DNA of 64,000 bases from DASZBX01 sp035943635. GTDB lineage: Bacteria; Actinomycetota; Actinomycetes; Streptomycetales; Catenulisporaceae. Within the stretch, counting starts at the first letter, position 1, and each line of letters opens with the position of its first letter. The position numbers were made by a program, and so were the translations under genes. The stretch is taken from assembly GCA_035943635.1 (NCBI GenBank), contig DASZBX010000089.1, positions 80,729 to 144,728 on the forward strand, given 5' to 3'. The notes below the pieces were generated by a model, which searched no databases, was not told the DNA's origin, and saw only the letters and a program-made list of their open reading frames with translations. Of the stretch, positions 32,518 to 41,547 are shown in pieces.

Positions 32518-34356
32518 TCACCCCCGGCTGGTCAACAACTGCTCAGTCCAGATGATCTTCCGGTCGGGGGTATACCGAGTACCCCAGCGCTCAGCAAGAT
32601 GGGCGATGAGGAACAGCCCGCGTCCGCCTTCGTCGGTCGCGGCGGCGTAGCGCAGGTGTGGGGAAGTGCTGCTGGTATCAGAGACCTCGCAGATCAGAGT
32701 ACGTGTTCGCAGCAGGCGCAGATGGATGGGCCCGGTGGCGTAGCGGATGGCATTGGTGATGAGCTCGCTGATGATCAGCTCGGTGGTGAAGGCGAGCTCC
32801 TCCAAATCCCACTGGGCAAGCTGACGGCTGACCGCGGCTCGGGCGTCGCCGACCGCGGCGGGATCGGAGGGAATGTCCCACTGGGAGATCTGCTCCGGGC
32901 CCAGGGCCCGCGTGCGAGCGACCAGAAGGGCGATGTCGTCCTTAGGATGCGCGGGCAACAACGCGTCCAGGACCGTATCGCAGGTCTCCTGAGGCGTGCC
33001 GGCGGGCCGGGCCAGGGTGGTGCGCAGGAGTTCTAAACCGGTGTCGATGTCGCGGACACGGTCCTCGATAAGGCCGTCGGTATATAGGACCAATTGGCTG
33101 CCTTCGGGAAGCTCCAGCTGCAACGTCTCGAACGGCATCCCGCCCAGGCCGAGCGGCGGCCCCGCGGGCAGGTCGAGATACGACGTGGTCCCGTCGGGAT
33201 GGACCAGGGCGGGCGGCAGGTGCCCGGCGCGGGCCAGCTCGCAGCAGCGCGTGACCGGGTCGTAGATCGCATACAGGCAGGTCGCGCCGGTGATCGAGGA
33301 CTCTCCCCCCGGGCCGGCCTCATCCTGGTCGATCCGGGTGACCAGGTCATCCAAATGGGCCAGAAGGTCATCGGGCGGCAGGTCCAGCATGGAGAAGTTG
33401 TGAACCGCGGTGCGCAGGCGGCCCATAGTCGCGGCAGCATGCATCCCATGGCCGACGATGTCTCCCACGACCAGGGCGACCCGGGCGCCGGGCAGCGGGA
33501 TGACGTCGAACCAGTCGCCCCCCACCGCGCCCTGTGCGGGCAGGTACCGATAGGCGACGTCCAGAGCGTCCTGATCAGGCAACCCGCGCGGCAGCAGGCT
33601 CTGCTGCAACGTCGCAGCCAGGGCATGGTTGTCCGTCATGGCCGCGACGATCTGTTCCTGGGTGACGTACTTCGTATCGAAGGAACCACTGTTCCGGCCC
33701 AGGCGCAGCACCTTCACCCGGTCCGCGACCGCGCGCACGCTTTCCAGATCGTGGCTGACCAGAAGCACCCCGACGCCCTGATCACGCAATCGGGCGATCA
33801 GCCGCAGGACCAGGGCGGTCTGCTCGACCCCGAGCGCGGCGGTGGGCTCGTCCAGGATCACGACCCGGGGATCGCCGACCAGTGCGCGTGCGATCGCGAC
33901 GGCCTGCCGCTGCGCGCCGGAGAGCGAACCGACCGGGACCCGCACGCTGGGAATCCGGGTGGCCAGATCGCTCAGCAGCCGGCGGCAGGCCGTCTCCATC
34001 CGCGCCTCGTCCAGGAGGAAGCCGAACTTGCGCAGCTCGCGCCCGAGGTAGAGGTTGCCCACCGTGTCCACGTTGTCCGACAGCGACAGGTCCTGGTGCA
34101 CGGTGGCGATGCCGAGGTTCTGGGCGTCGAGCGGACTGCGCAGGCCGATCGGCCGGCCCTGCCACTCGACCACTCCGCTGTCCGGCTTCAGCACCCCGGC
34201 GATCGCCTTGACCAGGGTGGACTTGCCCGCGCCGTTGTTCCCGACCAGGGCCACCACCTCGCCCTCGCCGAGCTCGAGGTCGACATCGCTCAGGGCCTGC
34301 ACGGCACCGAACCGCCGCGAGATCCCCCGCACGGTCAACAGCGGAACGCGCGCCAC
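32518..34356 (-). CDS. Fusion: sugar-type ABC ATPase + SpoIIE phosphatase + anti-sigma HATPase
   Basis: One uninterrupted 612-residue frame joins three domains. Residues 1-240 form a complete XylG/FrcA-like ABC ATPase: Walker A VGNNGAGKST, Q-loop VHQDLSLSDN, signature LSGAQRQ (usual LSGGQ altered), Walker B VVILDEPTAAL and H-loop LLVSHD. Residues about 245-460 are a PP2C/SpoIIE phosphatase with VGGDWFDVIPL, VVGDIVGHGMHAAA, LVLYTDGLIEDR and KDDIALLVA, so the metal-binding Asp set looks intact. Residues about 480-610 form an RsbW-like kinase domain with ISELITNAIRYA and DEGGRGLFLI. No permease or binding-protein gene is adjacent. The start is GTG 34356 behind AGGAAGG. It may link nucleotide state to partner switching, or be a recombination product. 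Confidence 0.85.
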   Translation of the reverse strand: MARVPLLTVRGISRRFGAVQALSDVDLELGEGEVVALVGNNGAGKSTLVKAIAGVLKPDSGVVEWQGRPIGLRSPLDAQNLGIATVHQDLSLSDNVDTVGNLYLGRELRKFGFLLDEARMETACRRLLSDLATRIPSVRVPVGSLSGAQRQAVAIARALVGDPRVVILDEPTAALGVEQTALVLRLIARLRDQGVGVLLVSHDLESVRAVADRVKVLRLGRNSGSFDTKYVTQEQIVAAMTDNHALAATLQQSLLPRGLPDQDALDVAYRYLPAQGAVGGDWFDVIPLPGARVALVVGDIVGHGMHAAATMGRLRTAVHNFSMLDLPPDDLLAHLDDLVTRIDQDEAGPGGESSITGATCLYAIYDPVTRCCELARAGHLPPALVHPDGTTSYLDLPAGPPLGLGGMPFETLQLELPEGSQLVLYTDGLIEDRVRDIDTGLELLRTTLARPAGTPQETCDTVLDALLPAHPKDDIALLVARTRALGPEQISQWDIPSDPAAVGDARAAVSRQLAQWDLEELAFTTELIISELITNAIRYATGPIHLRLLRTRTLICEVSDTSSTSPHLRYAAATDEGGRGLFLIAHLAERWGTRYTPDRKIIWTEQLLTSRG

Positions 34357-35228
34357 GCAATCCACCTTCCTACGCAGTACCGCGTGAACCGGAGCGGGCC
34401 CGATGGCCGTCCTCGGCAGCCGGGCCGGGCCGACCTGCCGCGATCATCCACCGGCCCGGGCGCCGCGGTGGCGGCCCGGACTCGCCGGATCACGAAGCCT
34501 TGTCAAACCTGGCACACATGTCCGTCCGGAACGCTTCCGACCGGCGCAGCCGATCGGGTGATGTTGCGGCGCCCTGCTGGTGTGAACTTGGATACCTGGG
34601 AGCATTGTGCAACGGCGCAACGGCCGCGGCAACGGCAGCGGCTGAGGAAAGCGGCGAATCGGCCCATATGCCGGGCTCTACCGGGTGCATCTGGCCTCAG
34701 GCGCTCGACCTGCTCTTCGCGCGAGTACCGAAGGGGCGACGAGGACGGAGCGCGGGCGGACTTCCGGTCCGGTGAAGATCACTGCGCCAGGTCTATCGCA
34801 GTGTTCTTAGTCTTCTTGTTGATCCCAGGATCCATATAGTCACAATTGATCATTCCATGGCCGCCTTCCCCGCCGGAGGACGCACCCACGAGACGATCAA
34901 CCGCTCTACCAGCGAGTTCATCCTCCACGCAGGCACACCTGCCCCGAAACACCGGCCCAGGCACAAGCATCCACGAGCCGCCGCGGCAAAGCTTCTCGCA
35001 GTGTGCCTTGTCCGAAAACGCCCTCCCGCGAGCCGGCCCGGGCCATCGGGCACTTTCGGAGAAGTGGGGCGAACGGGGCTCTGCCAGTGTTGCCAATAGC
35101 CGATTGAGAGTCGCCGGCCGCCTGCACCACCGGGCGGGCAGTGCTGGGCGCACCTCACCTGGGGACTGCCGAGCGGCATCCAGGCTCATCCCCCTTCCAC
35201 TGGCCAACCATTGTATCAAGGAGCATTG
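34357..35228. other. Gene-free stretch upstream of the monooxygenase-like gene
   Basis: About 870 bases have no supported gene. Long frames on the minus strand here are antisense shadows of downstream genes. No permease or solute-binding remnant was recognised, although such genes normally flank a sugar ABC ATPase. Confidence 0.5.
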
Positions 35229-36410
35229 ATGACAATCGTCGAGGCCCCGTCGCGGGCTGATCTCGTCAGCCGGGCGACGGACCTGATCCCGCTCATCCGG
35301 CAGCACGCCGCGTGGCAGGAGGAGAACCGGGTCCTGCACGAGGACGTGCTGCAGGCGCTGACCGACGCCGGCCTGCTCAAGATGCGGATCGCCACCCGCT
35401 ACGGCGGCACCGTTCCGGACCTGCGCACCGTGGTCGCGGTGATCTCGGAACTGGCCCGGGGCGACGGGTCCACCGGGTGGACCGTGAGCACCTGGACCAT
35501 CGGCGCCTGGCTGGCCGGCCTGCTGCCGGACGAGGCGCAGGACGAGATCTTCGCCGACCCGGACGTGCGGGTCTGCGGGTCCGTCGGCCCGAACGGGATC
35601 GCCGTGCCCACCGACGGCGGGGTGATCCTCAACGGCCGCTGGCACTTCAACACCGGCAGCCCGCAGAGCCAGTGGGACACCCACGCGGTCATGCTGCAGA
35701 CGGACGAGGGCCTGGTCCCCGGCATGTGCGCCGTGCCGCTGTCGGACCTGACCATCGTCGACGACTGGCACACCTCGGGCCTGCGCGGCACCGGCAGCGC
35801 GACCACGGTCGCCGAGAACGTGTTCGTGCCGCAGGCCCGGGTGCTGCCGATGCTGCCCGTGATCATGCACAGCCGGCACCTGTCGAAGCAGAACGCGGAC
35901 CAGCCGGCCTGGAAGGTCCCGTTCATGCCGCTGGCGGTGGCGGTGGCCGGCGCGCCCGCGCTGGGCATGGCCCAGGCCGCCCGGGACGTCTTCTTCGAGC
36001 GGCTGCCCGGCCGGAAGATCACCTACACCGACTACGAGAACCAGAGCGAGGCGCCGCTGACCCACCTGCAGGTCGCCGAGGCGGCGGTGAAGATCGACGA
36101 GGCCGAGTTCCACCTGCTGCGCGAGGCCGACCGGCTCGACGCCAAGGGCCGGGCCGGCGAGCCCTGGTCGATGCAGGACCGGGCCCTGGGGCGGATGGAC
36201 GCGGCCGCGGTCTGCCAGCGGGCCAAGGAGGCCGTCGACGTGCTCAACAACGCCAGCGGCGGGTCCTCGATCTACTCCCACAACGTGATGCAGCGGATCG
36301 AGCGCGACATCCGGGCGCTCAACCTGCACGGCATCATGCACCCGGAGACCAACGCGGAGACCTACGGGCGCATCCTGTGCGGCCTCGAGCCCAACACGCT
36401 CTTCCTGTAG
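35229..36410 (+). CDS. Acyl-CoA dehydrogenase-fold flavin monooxygenase (group D-like)
   Basis: This 393-residue protein has the acyl-CoA dehydrogenase fold used by two-component hydroxylases such as HsaA: ALTDAGLLKMRIATRYGG, GDGSTGWTVSTWTIGAWLAG, LNGRWHFNTGSPQSQW, SGLRGTGSATT, and the C-terminal ASGGSSIYSHNVMQRIERDI with LHGIMHP. These enzymes hydroxylate aromatic or polyketide substrates using reduced flavin from a separate reductase; no reductase gene is seen here. The start is ATG 35229, five bases after AAGGAG. It is followed by an enoyl-CoA hydratase-type gene in the same direction. A true acyl-CoA dehydrogenase role is the alternative. Confidence 0.8.
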   Translation: MTIVEAPSRADLVSRATDLIPLIRQHAAWQEENRVLHEDVLQALTDAGLLKMRIATRYGGTVPDLRTVVAVISELARGDGSTGWTVSTWTIGAWLAGLLPDEAQDEIFADPDVRVCGSVGPNGIAVPTDGGVILNGRWHFNTGSPQSQWDTHAVMLQTDEGLVPGMCAVPLSDLTIVDDWHTSGLRGTGSATTVAENVFVPQARVLPMLPVIMHSRHLSKQNADQPAWKVPFMPLAVAVAGAPALGMAQAARDVFFERLPGRKITYTDYENQSEAPLTHLQVAEAAVKIDEAEFHLLREADRLDAKGRAGEPWSMQDRALGRMDAAAVCQRAKEAVDVLNNASGGSSIYSHNVMQRIERDIRALNLHGIMHPETNAETYGRILCGLEPNTLFL

Positions 36411-36566
36411 GCGGTGTACCGACGGCTCCGGACCGAGCCGCCAGCCGACCCGGGGCACTGTCTGCATGGCAGGGTCCCTGGGCCGGCTGCGAGGACCTGA
36501 TGCCCTTCGGCCGTGTGGCCGGCGGGTGTACCCGAATCCACTTCTGGAAGCCAGGAAAGGCCGACC

Positions 36567-37391
36567 ATGATGACGCTGGACACGGTGAACCTCGAGATCG
36601 ACGGACCCGTCGCGACGATCGAGTTCAACCGGCCGGAGAAGAAGAACGCGATGAATCCGCAGATGCACCGCGACATGAACACGGCCCTGGACGCGATCGA
36701 GGCGGCCGGCGGCGTCAAGGTGGTCGTGCTCACCGGGGTCGGCGACAGCTTCAGCGCCGGGATGGACCTGGAGGAGTGCTTCCTGCGGCCGTTCGAGGAC
36801 CCGCAGGAGTTCTACCGGACGAACCTGGTGGCGCTGACCTGGTTCAAGCGGCTCAAGGCCTTCCCCGCGGTGACCGTCGCCAAGGTGAACGGCTACGCGT
36901 TCGGCGGCGGGGTGCTGGTGGCCGGCATCTGCGACCTGGCCCTGACCTCGGAGGACGTGAAGTACGGCCTGTCCGAGATCAACTTCGGCATCTTCCCGGC
37001 CGGCGGCGCCACGTGGGCGATCACCCACAACATGCCGCGCAAGCGGGCGCTGTACTACATCCTGACCGGGGCCACCTTCACCGGGCGGCAGGCCGAGGAG
37101 TACGGGCTCGTGAACAAGGCGGTGCCGGCCGCGCAGTTGGACGAGGAGTCCGCGAAGATGGTCGGCCGGCTCGTGAACAAGAACCCGATCGCCCTGGAAC
37201 TGGCCAAGCAGGTCTACGAGCGTACGACGGCCATGGACCTGCCCACCGCGATCGACTACGACCAGGCGAAGCTGTGGGAGCTGTCCCGGCTGAGCGGCAA
37301 CGAGTGGATCGACGTGGCCCTCAGGCAGTTCGAGAAGCGCGCCTACCAGCCGGGCCTGAGCACGTACCAGCGGGTGGAAGCAGCTTCCTGA
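36567..37391 (+). CDS. Hydroxycinnamoyl-CoA hydratase-lyase-like crotonase
   Basis: This 274-residue crotonase-fold enzyme resembles HCHL/Ech, which cleaves feruloyl- or coumaroyl-CoA to the benzaldehyde and acetyl-CoA. Visible features are IEFNRPEKKNAMNPQMHRDM, the oxyanion region FSAGMDLEECF, the second loop GYAFGGGVLVAGICDLAL, and GLSEINFGIFPAGG carrying the acidic residue. The end GLSTYQR is also HCHL-like. The start is ATG 36567 behind AGGAAAGG. A phenylpropanoid-CoA substrate fits the neighbouring monooxygenase, but no CoA ligase gene is adjacent. Confidence 0.82.
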   Translation: MMTLDTVNLEIDGPVATIEFNRPEKKNAMNPQMHRDMNTALDAIEAAGGVKVVVLTGVGDSFSAGMDLEECFLRPFEDPQEFYRTNLVALTWFKRLKAFPAVTVAKVNGYAFGGGVLVAGICDLALTSEDVKYGLSEINFGIFPAGGATWAITHNMPRKRALYYILTGATFTGRQAEEYGLVNKAVPAAQLDEESAKMVGRLVNKNPIALELAKQVYERTTAMDLPTAIDYDQAKLWELSRLSGNEWIDVALRQFEKRAYQPGLSTYQRVEAAS

Positions 37392-37495
37392 TCTTCGGAT
37401 TCTTTCCACGGTCCGCCCCGGCCCGGCCCGGCCGCCGGGAGCGCGGCGAGCCGCACCGGACCCCGCCGGATCCGAACTCGTCCGAATCAGAACAT

Positions 37496-37522
37496 TGGAC
37501 TGATTCCAGCTAGTACAGTCCA
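37496..37522. promoter_or_regulatory. Inverted repeat upstream of the SRPBCC promoter
   Basis: TGGACTG (37496-37502) and CAGTCCA (37516-37522) form a 7-bp inverted repeat with a 13-nt spacer, 25 bp before the predicted -35 box. An activator or repressor could bind it; none is assigned. Confidence 0.35.
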
Positions 37523-37546
37523 TGGAGGAACGCCCGACCAGTGCAC

Positions 37547-37575
37547 TTGCGTCATGCATGTAGTGTTGTTACGAT
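37547..37575 (+). promoter_or_regulatory. Predicted housekeeping promoter of the SRPBCC gene
   Basis: TTGCGT (37547-37552) and TACGAT (37570-37575) are separated by 17 nt, close to the actinobacterial sigma-70-type consensus. Transcription would start near 37582 and leave a leader of about 105 nt. Confidence 0.6.
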
Positions 37576-37686
37576 CACAGCCAGTTACCTCGCGGGGAGG
37601 CTCGGTCACCGACCGGATCCTCCGTGCTGTCGGCAGAGAGTATCGGCACAAAGTATCCGTATTCGGCCAATGTTTGGAGATCATTG

Positions 37687-38172
37687 ATGACTGGCGAGAG
37701 CTACCGTACGTCGATTTTGGTGGACCAGTCCCCGGAGGAGGTCTTCAACGCCGTCGTCAACACCCGCGGCTGGTGGGCGGCGGACGGCATCGTCGGGGAG
37801 ACCGAGAAGCAGGGCGACGAGTTCACCTTCGAGGTCCCCGGCATCCACCGCAGCGAGATGGAGCTGAAGGAAGTCGTCCCGAACAAGAAGGTCGTCTGGC
37901 TGGCCAAGGAGAACTGGATCTCCTTCGTCGAGGACAAGACCGAGTGGAACGGCACGGAGCTGCACTTCGACATCTCGGAGAAGGACGGCAAGACCGAACT
38001 GCAGTTCACCCACGTCGGCCTGGTGCCCGAGTTCGAGTGCTACGAGGCCTGTTCGGGTGGGTGGACGTTCTACATCCGGGAGAGCCTGCGGGACCTGATC
38101 GCCACGGGCAAGGGCCAGCCGGCCGAGTTCCCCGAGGAAGTGGCGCTGAAGGAGCAGCAGAACGCGCAGTAA
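37687..38172 (+). CDS. SRPBCC (AHSA1-like) domain protein
   Basis: This 161-residue protein has the START-like helix-grip pattern: SILVDQSPEEVFNAVVNTRG with WW, then FEVPGIHRSEMELKEVVPNK and LHFDISEKDGKTELQFTHVG, ending with a long C-terminal helix. Such proteins form a hydrophobic pocket and often bind or transform aromatic polyketide-like ligands. The start is ATG 37687 with GGAG upstream. It has its own promoter but lies in the same-direction run of catabolic or tailoring genes. Confidence 0.82.
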   Translation: MTGESYRTSILVDQSPEEVFNAVVNTRGWWAADGIVGETEKQGDEFTFEVPGIHRSEMELKEVVPNKKVVWLAKENWISFVEDKTEWNGTELHFDISEKDGKTELQFTHVGLVPEFECYEACSGGWTFYIRESLRDLIATGKGQPAEFPEEVALKEQQNAQ

Positions 38173-38252
38173 CCCGCCTGGGCGAGCGCCGGAACCCGGG
38201 GTGGGAGACCGCCCCGCGTTCCCGATGCCCCGCCGGGCTCCTGGCTCCCTGT

Positions 38253-38286
38253 AGAGGGCTATGCGTGACTCCTCGCATAGCCCTCT
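38253..38286 (+). terminator. Hairpin terminator after the SRPBCC gene
   Basis: AGAGGGCTATGCG (38253-38265) pairs perfectly with CGCATAGCCCTCT (38274-38286) around an 8-nt loop, 80 nt after the SRPBCC stop. Confidence 0.8.
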
Positions 38287-38616
38287 TGCCGTCCCCGCGG
38301 CGCGCAGCACGCGGTGCCCCGATCCGGCCACGGCACTAGCTCCCTCTCCTCCAGCCCGCCGCCCCCTGCCGGCAGCGGGCCATTTCGGCGTTCCCCGATA
38401 CCTTCCTCGGTCGGCCAATAACCAGACATTTCGGACGGCAATCTGCGAGAAGCCGCCTTGGCGGCCGCCTGCCTATCATGCCGGTAGAGCGCTTGAAGCT
38501 GAACCCTGACACGCTTCGACGCCGCAGGCGGGAGGCCCTCCCGGCCCGCTCCGATGCCGACCAGATGATCATCGCATCATGTCATGCCCTGGTTGATCTA
38601 CGAGGAAGACGACACC
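38287..38616. other. Intergenic region upstream of the hydrolase gene
   Basis: No gene is supported in these 330 bases. They likely contain the promoter of the secreted hydrolase gene, but no convincing -35/-10 pair was fixed. Confidence 0.35.
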
Positions 38617-39696
38617 ATGTTCCCAGAGGAAGAGAAGAACGAGCGATCCCCCGACCGCGAGGACGGGCGCAGGCTGCGAGCGCCGCGAAAGCGGCACCTG
38701 TTCGCTGCGCTGCTGTCCACGGTGCTGCTGCTGTTCGGCTCCGCCACCCTCGGCGCCGCGTCGAGCGCGCCCGTGGCCGCCACGCCGCAGAGCCCCGCCG
38801 CGCAGGGTGAAACCCTGGCAGGGTTCCACCAGGGGTCCGTGCCGGTCAACGGAGGCACGCTGCACTACGTGCGCGGCGGGTCGGGGCCGGTGCTGGTCCT
38901 CCTGCACGGCTGGCCCGAGACGTGGTGGTCCTTCCACGACGTCATGCCGGCCCTGGCCGAGCACTACACCGTGGTCGCCTTCGACCTGCCGGGCCTGGGT
39001 CAGTCCAGCGTCCCGAAGAGCGGTTATGACGCCGAGGACACCGCGTCCCGGATCCGGCAGGGGGTGCACGACCTCGGTTACGACAAGGTGGACCTGGTCG
39101 GCTTCGACATGGGCGTCCTGGTCGCCTACGACTATGCCCGCGACCACCCGTCCGAGGTGACCAAGCTCGCGGTGCTCGAATCCGCGCTCAACGGGTTCGG
39201 CCTGGAGAACGCGTACAGCCTGAGCTTCCACTTCAGGCTGAACATGGCCCCGGCCCCGGTTCCGGAGAACATCGTCAACAACCGGGAGGCCGAGCAGGCC
39301 TACCTCGGCTACATCATCTCCAGCTTCTCGTACGGCAACGGCGCGATCGCGGACGAGAACGCGTATTTCAGGGCCTATGCGAACCCGGCCAACCGGGAGG
39401 CCGGATACGACTACTACCGGGCCTGGCCGCAGAACGCCGCGAACAACCTGGCCAACGCGGGCAAGCGGCTTGAGATGCCGGTGCTGGCGATGGGCGGGCA
39501 GTACGCCTTCGGTGCCGGGGTCGCCGCCTCCTTCGACCAGGTCGCCGACCACGTCCAGCAGGTCATCGCCCCGGATTCGGGCCACTTCATCCCCGAAGAG
39601 GTCCCCGGCTTCCTGACCTCCTGCTTCGAGCTGTACTTCGGCGGCGCCCCCAGCGGCGCCGTGCCGGCGGACCTCGCCTCCTGCGTCTCGCCGTAG
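38617..39696 (+). CDS. Secreted alpha/beta hydrolase, epoxide hydrolase-like
   Basis: This 359-residue protein has a signal peptide (basic LRAPRKRH, then LFAALLSTVLLLFGSATLGA) ending near AASSAPVAA. The alpha/beta hydrolase core shows LLHGWPETWWSFHDVMPAL (oxyanion HGxP), the nucleophile elbow VGFDMGVLVAYDYA with Asp as nucleophile, and APDSGHFIPEEVP with the catalytic His. An Asp nucleophile indicates epoxide hydrolase or haloalkane/haloacetate dehalogenase chemistry rather than an esterase. The start is ATG 38617 with AGGAAG upstream; the frame is open from 38584. It acts outside the cell or at the membrane face. Confidence 0.85.
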   Translation: MFPEEEKNERSPDREDGRRLRAPRKRHLFAALLSTVLLLFGSATLGAASSAPVAATPQSPAAQGETLAGFHQGSVPVNGGTLHYVRGGSGPVLVLLHGWPETWWSFHDVMPALAEHYTVVAFDLPGLGQSSVPKSGYDAEDTASRIRQGVHDLGYDKVDLVGFDMGVLVAYDYARDHPSEVTKLAVLESALNGFGLENAYSLSFHFRLNMAPAPVPENIVNNREAEQAYLGYIISSFSYGNGAIADENAYFRAYANPANREAGYDYYRAWPQNAANNLANAGKRLEMPVLAMGGQYAFGAGVAASFDQVADHVQQVIAPDSGHFIPEEVPGFLTSCFELYFGGAPSGAVPADLASCVSP

Positions 39697-39950
39697 CCGA
39701 ACGGCCGCCGGCGCTGCCTGGCCGCCGGCCGGCGCACGCAGGTTCCGACAGATCGACCCGGTGGTCTGGCGCGGCGACGAGACCTGCCGCGCGCCAGACC
39801 ACTGGCGCTGAAAGCCGACGCCCGGACGCCCGCGAGGGCGCAACCGAATGGAGATGAACCCGAGATGTTGTCACGAGTCAAGGGCGGGGCCGACGCCGCG
39901 TCCGCCACGCAGCCGGCTGAGCGCCGGCACACCGACGCGACGGTACCCCG

Positions 39951-41408
39951 ATGAGCAGCGCAGTCCACGCCACCGCCAAGCCCTTCAACCCGACCTGGAC
40001 GCTGATCCTGGCGTGCTTCGGCGCGTTCATGGCCGCGCTGGACGTGGTCGTGGTCTCCACCGCGCTGCCCACCCTGCAGGCCCATCTGCACGCGAGCCTC
40101 TCGGACCTCGAGTGGACGATCAACGCCTACAACCTCGTGTTCGCCTGCCTGATCCTGACCGCGTCGGCCCTGGGCGACCGGTTCGGCAGACGGCTGTTCT
40201 ACGCGCTGGGGATGGTGGTGTTCTCCGCGGCCTCGGTCGGGGCGGCGCTGTCCAACACCGCCGGCGAGCTGATCCTGGCCCGGGTGATCGAGGGCGCCGG
40301 GGCGGCGGCCGTGCTGCCGCTGAGCCTGACCCTGATCTTCGCGGCCTTCCCGCCGGAGAAGCTCGGCGGCGCGATCGGCATCTGGGGCGGGGTCACCGGC
40401 CTGGGCGCCTCCACCGGCCCGGTGCTCGGCGGCGTGCTGATCCAGAACGCCTCCTGGCAGTGGATCTTCTGGATCAACGTCCCGGTCGGCCTGCTGGTCG
40501 CGGTGTTCTCGCTGCGCACGATGCGGGAGAGCCGCGGGCCGCGCCCGCAGCTGGACCCGGTCGGCCTGCTCCTGGTCGGCGCGGGCATGTTCGGGCTGGC
40601 CTGGGCCGCGGTGCGCGCGCCGGGCGTGGGCTGGGGCAGCTCCCAGGTGCTGACCGGGCTGATCGGCGGCGCGGCGTTCGTGGCGGTGTTCCTGCTCTGG
40701 GAGCGCCGGGCCCGCTACCCGATGGTGCCGCTCGCGTACTTCCGGGTGCGCGCCTTCACCACCGCCAACGGCGTGGTGTTCTTCGTCTGGATGTCGATGG
40801 TCGGAGCGCTGTTCCTGCTCACCCAGCTGCTGCAGGTCGGCATGGGCTACGGCCCGATGGGCGCCGGGGTGCGGATGCTGGCCTGGGTCGGCACTCCGCT
40901 GGTGGTCGCCCCGGCCGCGGGCATGCTCTCCCAGCGGTTCGGCAACAAGCCGTTCATGCTGTTCGGGGCGCTGCTCCAGGGTGTCGGCCTGATCTGGCTG
41001 GCGACGATGATCAAGCCCGGGGTCGGCTACCCGAGCCTGGTGGCCCCGCTGATCGTGGCCGGCATCGGCGGCGCGATGGCCTTCCCGACCATCGCCAACG
41101 CCGTGGCCGGTTCGGTCCCGATGCAGGACTCCGGTGTCGCCTCGGGGACGAACAGCGCGCTGCGCGAACTCGGCGGCGTGTTCGGAGTGGCGATCGTCGC
41201 CGCGGTGTTCGCCGCCCACGGCGGATACGGCAGCCGTCCGGTGTTCATGCACGGTGTGCGCCCGGCGTTCTTCGCCGCCGGCGGGGTTTCCCTGCTCGGG
41301 GCGCTGTGGGCGCTGTGGGCTCCGTCCAGGTCCGCCATCGCGGCGGCCGCCGGGACGGCTGTGGCAGGGCAGGAACCGGCCCTCGCGGCAGCGGGAAGCA
41401 CGGACTGA
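39951..41408 (+). CDS. MFS drug exporter of the EmrB/QacA (DHA2) type
   Basis: This 485-residue transporter has about 14 membrane helices. Motifs include FGAFMAALDVVVVSTALPTL (helix 1, with the D used by proton antiporters), LGDRFGRRLFYALGM (motif A) and LGASTGPVLGGVLIQ (motif C, typical of antiporters). It likely exports a toxic or secondary-metabolite compound with proton uptake. The ribosome site before ATG 39951 is weak. It is convergent with the HxlR regulator gene, which is a good candidate to control it. Confidence 0.9.
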   Translation: MSSAVHATAKPFNPTWTLILACFGAFMAALDVVVVSTALPTLQAHLHASLSDLEWTINAYNLVFACLILTASALGDRFGRRLFYALGMVVFSAASVGAALSNTAGELILARVIEGAGAAAVLPLSLTLIFAAFPPEKLGGAIGIWGGVTGLGASTGPVLGGVLIQNASWQWIFWINVPVGLLVAVFSLRTMRESRGPRPQLDPVGLLLVGAGMFGLAWAAVRAPGVGWGSSQVLTGLIGGAAFVAVFLLWERRARYPMVPLAYFRVRAFTTANGVVFFVWMSMVGALFLLTQLLQVGMGYGPMGAGVRMLAWVGTPLVVAPAAGMLSQRFGNKPFMLFGALLQGVGLIWLATMIKPGVGYPSLVAPLIVAGIGGAMAFPTIANAVAGSVPMQDSGVASGTNSALRELGGVFGVAIVAAVFAAHGGYGSRPVFMHGVRPAFFAAGGVSLLGALWALWAPSRSAIAAAAGTAVAGQEPALAAAGSTD

Positions 41409-41494
41409 CCCGGCCGGCCGTACCACGTCGGTCTCGGCCGCGGCGCCCACTGGCCGCGGCCGACTCCGGCCGTTGCGAGCAGTCCCGGCCCGCC

Positions 41495-41539
41495 GATCCC
41501 GCCGATCCCGGCGATCCCGCCGATCCCGCCGATCCCGGC
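41495..41539. repeat. Five tandem copies of a 9-bp unit
   Basis: GATCCCGCC or GATCCCGGC repeats five times without gaps between the convergent MFS and hxlR-like genes. It is too short and regular to be a CRISPR array and is probably a variable-number repeat. Confidence 0.7.
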
Positions 41540-41547
41540 GGCCGCAG

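Noticed and set aside
34846..35229. 127-residue plus-strand frame before the monooxygenase-like gene
   Set aside because: It has no ribosome site, codon bias or recognisable features, and the real gene starts at ATG 35229.
34779..37559. 926-residue minus-strand open frame
   Set aside because: It is antisense to the monooxygenase-like and hydratase-lyase-like genes, has no domain pattern and reflects high-GC antisense openness.
41495..41539. Possible CRISPR array
   Set aside because: Units are only 9 bp with no spacers, and no cas genes are present.
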